Source: Longirhabdus pacifica (lineage in GTDB: Bacteria; Bacillota; Bacilli; Paenibacillales; DSM-105158). Taken from it: a DNA stretch of 64,000 nt. The stretch spans positions 1-64,000 of the forward strand of contig NZ_QXJP01000018.1 of assembly GCF_004115085.1 (NCBI RefSeq), read 5' to 3'. Shown here piece after piece: positions 18,153-26,263 of the stretch. The stretch's first letter is position 1. Each line of letters starts with the position of its first letter. The position numbers and the translations under genes were made by a program. The notes beneath the pieces were generated by a model. It did no database searches, was not told the origin of the DNA, and saw only the letters and a program-made list of their open reading frames with translations.

Positions 18153-19991
18153 CTATTTTTGATTAGCTAATTTCTTTTTCTTTTCTACCCGTTCTCTTTC
18201 ACTTTTATTCAATACTTTCTTTCGTAATCGAATCGCTTCAGGAGTAATTTCACAATATTCATCGTCTTCGAGATACTCCAGCGCTTCTTCAAGTGACATG
18301 ATTCTAGGTGTTTTTAATTTCACGGTATCATCTTTGTTAGCTGAGCGAACATTTGTTAAATGTTTCTCCTTACAAATGTTAACTACAATATCGTTTTCCC
18401 TATTGTGTTCCCCAACGATCATACCTTCATAAATTTCTGTTCCTGTTGTAACAAATAACGTTCCACGATCTTCTACAGAAAGCATACCATACATCGTAGC
18501 TGGACCACTTTCCATGGAAACAAGAACACCTTGTCTTCTACCGGTATGTCCTTCCGGTGAATATGGTGCATAGGAGTCAAACGCATGATTCATGACACCG
18601 TAACCTCTTGTCATCGTCATAAAGTCAGTTCGATACCCAATTAGTCCTCTAGCTGGTATTTTGAACTCTAGGCGAACTTGACCATTACCATTATTAATCA
18701 TATTGACCATTTCCGCTTTTCTTTCTCCCAAACTCTCCATAACTGCGCCCATGGATTCCTCAGGAACATCAATCAACAAGTACTCTAATGGCTCCATCAA
18801 CACACCGTCGATTTCTTTTATGATGACTTCTGGTCTGGACACTTGCAATTCATAGCCTTCTCTTCGCATGTTTTCGATCAAGATACCTAAATGCAGTTCT
18901 CCTCTTCCGGAAACGATAAATGCATCAGGACTTTCTGTTTCGATGACTTTCAAACTTACGTCCGTTTCCATTTCTTTAAACAGTCTTTCTTGTAACTTGC
19001 GAGATGTCACCCATTTCCCTTCACGGCCCGCAAAAGGACTGTTATTAACCACGAATGTCATCTGCATAGTAGGTTCATCTATAGTGAGAAGAGGTAATTG
19101 CTCTGGTTGCTCTGGATCGGCAATCGTCTCTCCAATGTTTATGTCTTTAATCCCAGCAATAGCGATAATATCTCCTGCTTGTGCTTCTTCTATTTCAATT
19201 CTGTTCAATCCTTTGAAACCAAACAGCTTCTCTACTCTCGCTTGCTTTTTCTTTCCTTCGTCATACATGACTGTGATGGATTGTCCTCTTTTCACGGAAC
19301 CACGATTAATTCTTCCGATAGCAATACGGCCTAAATAATCATTGTAGTCCAATAGCGTGACTTGACATTGAAGAGGTTCATTCGGATTGTCTTTTGGAGC
19401 TGGAATAGAGTCAACAATCGTCTCATACAACGCCTTCATATTATCCGTCTCTTCATTAAGATCCTTCTTGGCAATACCTTGGATAGCCGAAGCAAATACG
19501 ACAGGGAAATCTAATTGCTCGTCGGATGCGTCAAGCTCCATAAATAGTTCCAATACTTCATCAATCACTTCATCTGGTCTACCATTAGGTCTATCTATTT
19601 TGTTCACAACAACAACCGGAGTCAGTTGCTGTTCCAATGCTTTACGTAGCACAAACTTAGTCTGCGGCATACATCCTTCAAATGCATCCACTAGCAACAG
19701 TACACCATCGACCATTTTCATAATACGTTCTACTTCTCCACCAAAATCAGCATGACCAGGCGTATCCACGATGTTTATGAAATAATCTTGATATGAAATG
19801 GCCGTGTTTTTGGCTAATATCGTAATACCTCTTTCACGTTCCAAATCATTTGAATCCATTGCTCTTTCTTGCACCGTTTCATGCTCTTGAAAAATACCAG
19901 ATTGTTGTAACAACTGGTCCACTAATGTTGTTTTACCATGATCGACATGGGCAATAATTGCCACGTTTCTAACTTTATCTCTTGAATACAT
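18153..19991 (-). CDS. typA: Ribosome-associated GTPase TypA/BipA
   Basis: A translational GTPase related to EF-G, involved in ribosome assembly and stress or cold adaptation. The 612-residue protein has G1 AHVDHGKTTL, G2 RERGITI, G3 DTPGHADFGGEVER and G4 NKIDRP, then EF-G-like domains and the TypA-specific C-terminus (YGMLSVEDRGTLFVT). It is full length. A well-spaced promoter lies 75 bases upstream. Confidence 0.96.
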   Translation of the reverse strand: MYSRDKVRNVAIIAHVDHGKTTLVDQLLQQSGIFQEHETVQERAMDSNDLERERGITILAKNTAISYQDYFINIVDTPGHADFGGEVERIMKMVDGVLLLVDAFEGCMPQTKFVLRKALEQQLTPVVVVNKIDRPNGRPDEVIDEVLELFMELDASDEQLDFPVVFASAIQGIAKKDLNEETDNMKALYETIVDSIPAPKDNPNEPLQCQVTLLDYNDYLGRIAIGRINRGSVKRGQSITVMYDEGKKKQARVEKLFGFKGLNRIEIEEAQAGDIIAIAGIKDINIGETIADPEQPEQLPLLTIDEPTMQMTFVVNNSPFAGREGKWVTSRKLQERLFKEMETDVSLKVIETESPDAFIVSGRGELHLGILIENMRREGYELQVSRPEVIIKEIDGVLMEPLEYLLIDVPEESMGAVMESLGERKAEMVNMINNGNGQVRLEFKIPARGLIGYRTDFMTMTRGYGVMNHAFDSYAPYSPEGHTGRRQGVLVSMESGPATMYGMLSVEDRGTLFVTTGTEIYEGMIVGEHNRENDIVVNICKEKHLTNVRSANKDDTVKLKTPRIMSLEEALEYLEDDEYCEITPEAIRLRKKVLNKSERERVEKKKKLANQK

Positions 19992-20064
19992 TCAGTTTTG
20001 GTCCCTTCCACACAAAAATAAGCCCCGGTGTTATAGTTTGTCCGACGCTACATACAATATTAAT

Positions 20065-20093
20065 ATTATATGATTAACTTTCGAAAAGCACAA
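20065..20093 (-). promoter_or_regulatory. SigA-type promoter of typA
   Basis: On the minus strand TTGTGC and TATAAT are separated by 17 bases, giving a 5' leader of about 65 bases before typA. Confidence 0.72.
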
Positions 20094-20108
20094 TAACAAT
20101 TACATAAA

Positions 20109-20429
20109 TTATTGTTCCTTAACAAAAAACAAACATCGTTGCGTTTGTCGTTGAATTTTGTCATAATAGTGTAGTTCGCCTAATTCAGGACACTTCAGCA
20201 CATATACAAATAACACATGCTGTGTTGAAATAGGCTTACGTTCTTTTTTACTGTATACCATATGTTCATTCGTGTATACATATAGTTGCTTCTTGTTTTC
20301 CCATACTATATAAATTGAATGAACTTGTTCATACAACTTATATAAAATAATATGCAGATTCAAAGGAGAGTGTGAGACATTGGACTTGATTTTTTCCAAT
20401 GATTTTTTAATTGCTTTATTAGCGATCAT
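20109..20429 (-). CDS. Doubtful ORF or gene remnant between typA and terC
   Basis: The 3' two thirds (about 20109-20340) read like a protein of alternating beta segments: IYIVWENKKQLYVYTNEHMVY, then HVLFVYVLKCPEL. No start codon with a ribosome-binding site is present, and the upstream third overlaps terC on the other strand. It could be a decayed gene or a chance open frame over the terC promoter region. Confidence 0.25.
   Translation of the reverse strand: MIANKAIKKSLEKIKSNVSHSPLNLHIILYKLYEQVHSIYIVWENKKQLYVYTNEHMVYSKKERKPISTQHVLFVYVLKCPELGELHYYDKIQRQTQRCLFFVKEQ
20315..20344 (+). promoter_or_regulatory. Probable terC promoter with internal palindrome
   Basis: TTGAAT and TATATA are 18 bases apart. 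The spacer contains the symmetrical ATGAAC-TT-GTTCAT (20319-20332), a position where a bound repressor would block RNA polymerase. No yybP-ykoY manganese riboswitch, common before such genes, could be recognised. Confidence 0.5.
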
Positions 20430-21063
20430 CGCTATCGATCTTTTATTAGCTGGTGATAACGCTATCGTTATCGGACTAGCTGCAAAAAACTTACCAAAAG
20501 AGCAGCAGAAATCAGCGATATTTTGGGGTATGATCGGTGCGATTGTTATTCGAATTATCGCTACTGTTTTCGTAGTATACTTACTACAAATTCCTTACTT
20601 AATGCTTATTGGTGGACTAGTTCTTATTTATATTGCTATCAAGCTACTCACTGAAGATAATGAACAACATGATATCAAAGCAAGCAGCAGCTTATTCTCA
20701 GCTATTCGCACGATTATTGTTGCGGATGCAGCGATGGGATTAGACAATGTCATCGCTATCGGTGGTGCATCAGGTGGAAATATCACCTTAGTTGTAATAG
20801 GACTTCTCATTAGTATACCCGTAATTATTTGGGGTAGTACATTATTCCTTAAATTAATTGATCGTTACCCGATCATCATTTATATAGGTTCTGGTATTTT
20901 AGCTTTAACCGCAGCGAAAATGATTACAGAGGAAGAAAAATTAGCTGGTATTTTCAACGAAAGCTGGATAAAGTGGCTCGTGATCGGCATTTGTTTAGTT
21001 ACTGTATTATTAACGGGCAAAATTGTGAATAGTAAAAAATCCTCTGTACCAACACAATCATAA
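20380..21063 (+). CDS. TerC family integral membrane transporter (YjbE/YkoY-like)
   Basis: A 227-residue protein with seven predicted helices. It has the acidic TerC motifs LLLAGDNAIVIGLAAKN in helix 1-2 and DAAMGLDNVIAIGGASGG in the middle, which hold the metal-binding aspartates. Bacillus homologues (MeeF, MeeY) export manganese to metalate secreted proteins, so a metal-export role is likely. The start is TTG, behind AAAGGAG. A strong shared terminator follows. Confidence 0.88.
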   Translation: MDLIFSNDFLIALLAIIAIDLLLAGDNAIVIGLAAKNLPKEQQKSAIFWGMIGAIVIRIIATVFVVYLLQIPYLMLIGGLVLIYIAIKLLTEDNEQHDIKASSSLFSAIRTIIVADAAMGLDNVIAIGGASGGNITLVVIGLLISIPVIIWGSTLFLKLIDRYPIIIYIGSGILALTAAKMITEEEKLAGIFNESWIKWLVIGICLVTVLLTGKIVNSKKSSVPTQS

Positions 21064-21087
21064 TATGAACAACAGCATGATATATTG

Positions 21088-21122
21088 AAAAAAAAGATCA
21101 CTACGATGTGATCTCTTTTTTT
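21088..21122. terminator. Bidirectional terminator between terC gene and thiI
   Basis: Stem AGATCAC / GTGATCT, loop TACGAT, flanked by A-run and T-run. It can end both convergent transcripts. Confidence 0.9.
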
Positions 21123-21130
21123 ATGAAGTT

Positions 21131-22330
21131 TTAAAATAAGTCCAATTCACTTGGCTGTTCTTCTTTGATGGAAATGACTTCGGTCTGTTCCACTGCTTTT
21201 TCAATTTCTTCGTCAAGCCACTTCATCCATGATTCTTGTTTCTCCACGACTTTCAAACTAGGATTTGTAGCTGGACTTTTTGGTAAAAATATAGTACAGC
21301 AATCTTCATAAGGTAAAATAGATGTCTCATACGTATCAATCTGTTTTGACATTGCAATAATTTCTGCTTTCTCCATCGTAATAAGTGGACGAAGTACAGG
21401 AATCGTATTTACTTTATTGATTACTGAAATACTGGACATCGTTTGACTAGCAACTTGACCGAGGTTTTCTCCTGTAATAATCGCCATCGCCTCGTTTTTA
21501 TGTGCTAATTTTTCCGTTATTCTAAACATTGCTCTTCGCATAAAGGTAATCAGCAAGTTATCACTTCCACCTTGTGCAAGCTTCGTTTGAATGTCTGTAA
21601 AAGGAACAAGATGGAGACGAATTTCACGTGTATAACAAGTAAGTTTCCTAGTTAAGTCGATAACTTTTTGTTTTGCTCTTTCACTAGTATAAGGATAGCT
21701 ATGAAAATGGACAGCCTCTATTCTTATTCCTCTTCTCATCGCTAAGTAACCTGCAACAGGACTATCAATACCACCTGACAACATGAGCATCGCCTTACCG
21801 CTACTTCCAACAGGCAATCCTTTGGCCCCTTGAATGATTTCAGAAAATATGAAGGTACCTTCTTTACGCACTTCGACCTTCAATTCTAAATCAGGTTCAT
21901 GTACATCCACTTTTAAGTATTCTGTATGATGTAATATATAGCCACCAACCAAGTGGTTCATTTCTTGTGAACCGTGTGGAAATGGCTTATGCGCTCTTTT
22001 GGCCGTCACTTTGAACGTCTTCGGTTGATGTTTCAAATGCTGCATCACTTCTAACGCTTTTTGCTGTATTGCCTTCAACTCTGACTGAACAGCATAGACA
22101 GGACTAAAAGAAGAAATCCCTATCACTTTTTTCAAACGATCTGCAATATCTTCATACGGTTCTCCATGCAGCTCCACATAAACTCTGCCAAACGTTTTTG
22201 TTATTTTTGTTTTTGGGAAAGCCTCCATGACTCGACTAACTTCTGTTAACGCTCTATTTTCAAACTTGGAACGGTTTTTTCCTTTTAAAGTTAGCTCTCC
22301 CAAGCGTAATAATATTTGATCTGGTATCAT
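21131..22330 (-). CDS. thiI: tRNA 4-thiouridine synthase ThiI
   Basis: Transfers sulfur from a cysteine desulfurase to U8 of tRNA and may feed thiamine synthesis. The 399-residue protein has an N-terminal ferredoxin-like/THUMP domain (residues about 60-165) and a PP-loop ATPase with motif LSGGIDSPVAGYL near residue 180. There is no C-terminal rhodanese domain, as usual in Bacilli. The YEDCCTIF cysteines are near residue 340. The ATG at 22330 has AGGGTG upstream. An in-frame extension would run 19 residues into nifZ. The desulfurase gene ends 5 bases before. Confidence 0.94.
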   Translation of the reverse strand: MIPDQILLRLGELTLKGKNRSKFENRALTEVSRVMEAFPKTKITKTFGRVYVELHGEPYEDIADRLKKVIGISSFSPVYAVQSELKAIQQKALEVMQHLKHQPKTFKVTAKRAHKPFPHGSQEMNHLVGGYILHHTEYLKVDVHEPDLELKVEVRKEGTFIFSEIIQGAKGLPVGSSGKAMLMLSGGIDSPVAGYLAMRRGIRIEAVHFHSYPYTSERAKQKVIDLTRKLTCYTREIRLHLVPFTDIQTKLAQGGSDNLLITFMRRAMFRITEKLAHKNEAMAIITGENLGQVASQTMSSISVINKVNTIPVLRPLITMEKAEIIAMSKQIDTYETSILPYEDCCTIFLPKSPATNPSLKVVEKQESWMKWLDEEIEKAVEQTEVISIKEEQPSELDLF

Positions 22331-22335
22331 GTCAT

Positions 22336-23490
22336 TCACCCTCGAATTAAGTCTGTTTTGAATTGTATTATTGTTTCTTTGATGCACTGGCCTAACCTAT
22401 CTATATCATGCTCGCTATGTTCATCACTAAGGCTGACTCGCAATGCACTTCTAGCCCGTACGGTATCTTGGTACATGGCTAAAATAACCCGACTTGGTTT
22501 ACTTTCATGCGATGAACATGCTGATTTGGTAGAAATGTAAATGTGATGTTTTTCCAATGCATGCACAAAAACTTCTGCCTTTGTCACCGGTATAGAAAAA
22601 TTAACAATATGTGGTGCCATTAACAACGCTTGTTCATGTGTATTCAGCATAACATCAGCACATGGTCCTAACCATTGGAGCAATCTTTCTCTTAGCTTTG
22701 TAATATGATCATATGCATTGGGTTGTCGTTCAAGTGAAATACGAAGTGCCTTCGTCATGGCCACTATTCCCGCTACATTTTCTGTACCAGAACGAAAACC
22801 GTGCTCTTGTCCACCTCCAACAAATAAAGGTGACAGCTGTACATTACTGCGCTTATATAGCAGGCCCACTCCTCTTGGACCGCCAAATTTGTGAGCAGAA
22901 AAGCTAACAGCATCCGCTTGCCACTTTTGAAGATCAACGTGCACCTTCCCAATACTTTGTACCGCATCAACATGAAATAAAACATGAGGAAACGATTGCA
23001 ACAATTCTCCAATAGCCTCCACCATTTGGATACTTCCCATTTCATTATTGACATGCATGATGCTGACTAAAATGGTATCTGGTCTTAATGCTTCACTTAA
23101 TTGTTGTAACGAAACTAAACCTCGCTCATCTACTGGTAAATAGGTGACTTCGAATCCTTGCGATTCAAGTTGCTTGAAACATTCATACACACTCGCATGT
23201 TCAATCATGGTTGTAATAAGATGTTTACCACGATGTTGGTACTCATATGCGATTCCTTTAATCGCTAAATTATTACTTTCTGTTCCTCCAGAAGTAAACA
23301 CTACCTCTTTTGTATTTATATTTAATAAACGAGAAGTAACCTCTCTTGCTTTGTTCAGCAATTTTTCAGATTCTACTCCCAAATGATGTATGGAAGAAGG
23401 ATTACCGAAATATTTTCCCATAATCTCCTTATACACTTCAGCAACTTCGTTATATGGAGGAGTAGATGCACTATGGTCGAAGTAGTACAT
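22336..23490 (-). CDS. nifZ: Cysteine desulfurase NifZ (sulfur donor for ThiI)
   Basis: PLP enzyme of 384 residues that takes sulfur from cysteine. Visible are YYFDHSASTPP at the N-terminus, TSGGTESNNLAIKG near residue 70, PLP-lysine motif SFSAHKFGGPRGVG near residue 200, and catalytic cysteine loop STKSACSSHES near residue 320. Close coupling to thiI matches the dedicated NifZ-ThiI pair of B. subtilis, rather than SufS. RBS AGGTGG. Confidence 0.92.
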   Translation of the reverse strand: MYYFDHSASTPPYNEVAEVYKEIMGKYFGNPSSIHHLGVESEKLLNKAREVTSRLLNINTKEVVFTSGGTESNNLAIKGIAYEYQHRGKHLITTMIEHASVYECFKQLESQGFEVTYLPVDERGLVSLQQLSEALRPDTILVSIMHVNNEMGSIQMVEAIGELLQSFPHVLFHVDAVQSIGKVHVDLQKWQADAVSFSAHKFGGPRGVGLLYKRSNVQLSPLFVGGGQEHGFRSGTENVAGIVAMTKALRISLERQPNAYDHITKLRERLLQWLGPCADVMLNTHEQALLMAPHIVNFSIPVTKAEVFVHALEKHHIYISTKSACSSHESKPSRVILAMYQDTVRARSALRVSLSDEHSEHDIDRLGQCIKETIIQFKTDLIRG

Positions 23491-23613
23491 ACTGTATGCC
23501 CACCTTTCCCCTGCTCATGAATGTATGCATGATGTAATGAACACATCAACATCTTCAGCCTATATTTTTATTGTTTCCAACATATCATTTTACACCTCTC
23601 CATTATGTAGCGC

Positions 23614-23628
23614 AATTGTCAATTGTCA
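23614..23628. repeat. Direct repeat between nifZ and the PiT transporter gene
   Basis: AATTGTC occurs twice head to tail with CAATTG palindromes, in the divergent gap. It may be a regulator site. Nothing in the sequence identifies the regulator. Confidence 0.4.
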
Positions 23629-23693
23629 TTTATATTATCCATGCACGTTACCTATCCCTTATCCATAACTTAATTGCAGAGAGGTGAGCTTTA

Positions 23694-24722
23694 GTGGTAA
23701 TGTATACAATTATAATTTCACTTTTTTTCGCTGCAAATATAGGAGCAAGTGGTACAGCCGCATCCATGGGAGCAGCTTATGGATCAGGTGCAGTGAAAAG
23801 TAAATACTTAGCAGTTTCTCTAGCAGCAATATTTGCTTTTCTTGGAGCAAATATAGGTAGTTTTGAGGTAGTCAAAACGATCAGTGAAGGAATTGTGCCA
23901 GAATCCATTATTAATTTACCTCTTACTGCTATCATTCTTACGTCAGCCTGTTTGACACTTTTCATCGCAAATGTAGTGGGCATTCCTTTGTCTACTAGCG
24001 AAGTAACAGTTGGCAGTATTGTTGGGGTTGGCATCGTATATGGTGTCATTCATTGGTATATGTTATTTATTATTATAATGACGTGGATGATCATTCCTGT
24101 TTTAGCTCTTGTTTTATCTTATACATTAAACCACTATACCACGGCACATGAAAAAAAATGGCTGATTAAACATCCAACCACAATGAAAAAGTTTCTTATT
24201 GTGTTAGTTATTTTTTCAGGTTGTTATGAAGCATTTTCGGCTGGAATGAACAATGTAGCAAACGCAATTGGTCCCTTGATGAATTTAGATATGATGAATG
24301 TGACTACGGCTGTTTTTTGGGGTTCTATTTTCATGGCACTAGGCGCATTGACGATGGGCTTTCGAGTATTAGAAACGACAGGAAAAAAAATAACTTCATT
24401 ATCTTTACTACAAGGCAGTATCGTATCCATCACTAGTGGCACACTTATTTTAACTGCGTCTATATTTGGTATCCCTGTACCTTTAACACAAACAACGACG
24501 CTGGGCATTATAGGTATTCAAAGCAAAAAAATTGGACTGGAAATTCGACATCAACCTGTCATTCGAAAAATTATAAAAGTATGGATTTTATCTCCTCTAT
24601 ATAGTTTACTTTTATCGTATTGCTTGATCCAAATATTTGTATTAAAGCAAAATACTGAATGGATTTTATGTATGGTGATCCTATGGATGATATGGTATTA
24701 CAAAAAAATAAACCGCCCTTGA
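23694..24722 (+). CDS. PiT-family anion permease (phosphate or sulfate)
   Basis: A 342-residue membrane protein with about ten helices and the duplicated PiT signature: ANIGASGTAASMGAAYGSG near residue 15 and SAGMNNVANAIGPLMN near residue 185. PiT proteins carry phosphate, but B. subtilis CysP in the same family carries sulfate. The neighbouring sulfur-relay genes make sulfate worth considering. The start is GTG (AGAGGTGA upstream). The N-terminal half is shorter than in canonical PitA. Confidence 0.85.
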   Translation: MVMYTIIISLFFAANIGASGTAASMGAAYGSGAVKSKYLAVSLAAIFAFLGANIGSFEVVKTISEGIVPESIINLPLTAIILTSACLTLFIANVVGIPLSTSEVTVGSIVGVGIVYGVIHWYMLFIIIMTWMIIPVLALVLSYTLNHYTTAHEKKWLIKHPTTMKKFLIVLVIFSGCYEAFSAGMNNVANAIGPLMNLDMMNVTTAVFWGSIFMALGALTMGFRVLETTGKKITSLSLLQGSIVSITSGTLILTASIFGIPVPLTQTTTLGIIGIQSKKIGLEIRHQPVIRKIIKVWILSPLYSLLLSYCLIQIFVLKQNTEWILCMVILWMIWYYKKINRP

Positions 24723-24801
24723 AAGGACGGCAAATGTTAACCCTTTAATACTTGTATTACTTTTCTTTTACTTGAATGAAACTTGACTGCTTGATAACAA
24801 G

Positions 24802-25167
24802 TTAAATAAAAAGCGGTAATAAAATAAAATAAGCTACAAATGAAGTCAACCCTAGCACGATAGACCATATACCTAAGGTAACATTGCCTTGTGTATAAGT
24901 GATTAGACCTACCACAGCTCCAGCTGGTCCTAAAACAGCTGGAAACATAAAGAAGGAGGAGATTGACAATATAATCGCAATTAGCCCGATCATATTGGAG
25001 CTTTCTTGCCCCTGCTCTCTGGCGATGTTGTCGCTCGGATTTGTTGGTACAACATCTGTTGGTATCACTTCTGCAGAGAACTCCTCATTTTCTTCAAATA
25101 AATCTCGGTGCAAAGGATTAAAATCATCTAACTTATTTTCTTCATCTTTTCTCTGCTCTTTGTCCAT
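24802..25167 (-). CDS. Conserved small membrane protein
   Basis: A 121-residue protein with an acidic cytosolic N-terminal half (to about residue 55) and two to three helices rich in glycine and alanine (FPAVLGPAGAVVGLITYTQGN, IWSIVLGLTSFVAYFI), recalling DUF4190-type proteins. Function is unknown. AGGAGG sits 6 bases before the ATG at 25167. Its terminator was not found. Confidence 0.7.
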   Translation of the reverse strand: MDKEQRKDEENKLDDFNPLHRDLFEENEEFSAEVIPTDVVPTNPSDNIAREQGQESSNMIGLIAIILSISSFFMFPAVLGPAGAVVGLITYTQGNVTLGIWSIVLGLTSFVAYFILLPLFI

Positions 25168-25203
25168 CTTCAACCTCCTGTTGCCTATACACGTAGTTCT
25201 AGC

Positions 25204-25419
25204 TTAACTTGTTTTCTTTGGTTTAAATGTATGGCAGCAGGTGTTCGATTCATTTTTAGCAGTATCTTTATGGTTATCACTAAAGTTTTCTCCAGCAAAC
25301 TCTTGATCATAAGAAGCATTAGCATGTTCATCGATGTCGATCATAATTGTATCTGCACCACAAAGATTTCCTACTTGATGGTATACGCAATTGGAAACTG
25401 CACATTTCACTGATGGCAT
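25204..25419 (-). CDS. DUF1540 domain small cysteine-rich protein
   Basis: A 71-residue protein with the DUF1540 pattern VKCAVSNCVYHQVGNLCGAD and a C-terminal CCHTF, so four or five cysteines likely bind a metal. AGGGGGTGA precedes the ATG at 25419; an upstream start would overlap that RBS. Such proteins occur in many spore formers. Their role is unknown. Confidence 0.82.
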   Translation of the reverse strand: MPSVKCAVSNCVYHQVGNLCGADTIMIDIDEHANASYDQEFAGENFSDNHKDTAKNESNTCCHTFKPKKTS

Positions 25420-25482
25420 AGTGTCACCCCCTGTTAACAATATCCCCTCCTTTTCCGTTTATATACGTTTGTAAAGCAACAC

Positions 25483-25507
25483 AAAAAAGCTGTTGCAAAG
25501 AACAGCT
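25483..25507 (-). terminator. Terminator of the YpuI-like gene
   Basis: On the minus strand AGCTGTT and AACAGCT form a stem with loop CTTTGC, followed directly by TTTTTT. Confidence 0.9.
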
Positions 25508-25550
25508 GTGGTCATTTTGTATACAGAACTTCTATGTTTAATACTATTGG

Positions 25551-26051
25551 TTATACACTTTCACCTTGGAGTCTTTTTTGTGTCACATAATCATTTTCAT
25601 AATATGCCAGCGACTCACGCATGTTTTCAAATATGCTTGATAACTTTAGTGTTAACTCTTTTGCATCTTTATCTGGTTTTTTTCGAAAACAAATTGCATC
25701 TTGCCCAGTATATGCATATCTTCCATCTTCGGCGTAACTTTCATGTTTGGGATAGAAGAAGTTGTTCACACAACGATGATATACATTATATAATATTTTT
25801 TCTGAACGTTTTAAGTTAAATTCTGGTCTTCTTAATGCAATGCCTAACTTCTCATATTCCACTTCGGAAAATACAAGTAAATGACGCAAATCAGATAAAT
25901 ATCCACTGTAAAATTGCTCTAATTCTGTTTCCCCATTCTTTTCTAAATCTTTCAATGAATGATGATTTAAAAATGTTTCAGTATAAGAAATAACTTGTTT
26001 TAAACTTTCTTTTGTCTCTTTACATAACTGTTTGACTTGACTCTCTACCAT
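25551..26051 (-). CDS. ypuI: DUF3907/YpuI family protein
   Basis: A 166-residue helical protein with family stretches YLSDLRHLLVFSEVEYEKL, RSEKILYNVYHRCVNNFFYPK and AYTGQDAICFRKKP, matching YpuI of B. subtilis. Function is unknown. The ATG at 26051 lies 12 bases after AGGAGG, a long spacing. No better start is in frame. Confidence 0.8.
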   Translation of the reverse strand: MVESQVKQLCKETKESLKQVISYTETFLNHHSLKDLEKNGETELEQFYSGYLSDLRHLLVFSEVEYEKLGIALRRPEFNLKRSEKILYNVYHRCVNNFFYPKHESYAEDGRYAYTGQDAICFRKKPDKDAKELTLKLSSIFENMRESLAYYENDYVTQKRLQGESV

Positions 26052-26263
26052 GTTCTGATTTGACCTCCTTAAATAAACAACGCCCCACATCGTAGTTCGT
26101 TTCCACACCATACAGAGTGGATTAAATTACAAGTCCATGTTATCACAAAACGATGCAAAAAAGGTACAAAAATTAAATTTATGAATAATCCATCACCACA
26201 TTTCTCAATCTAATAGTAACACGATGTCTCATGTAAGCAAACATACTAAAGCGGAGTGATAAC

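Noticed and set aside
18868-19755. Long plus-strand frames opposite typA
   Set aside because: Serine/threonine-rich antisense shadows of a strongly biased coding gene.
20319-20332. LexA/SOS box reading of ATGAACTTGTTCAT
   Set aside because: The Bacillus LexA site needs GAAC-N4-GTTC; here only 2 bases separate the half sites.
20000-20379. A yybP-ykoY manganese riboswitch before terC
   Set aside because: The conserved paired motifs of that riboswitch could not be found in the leader.
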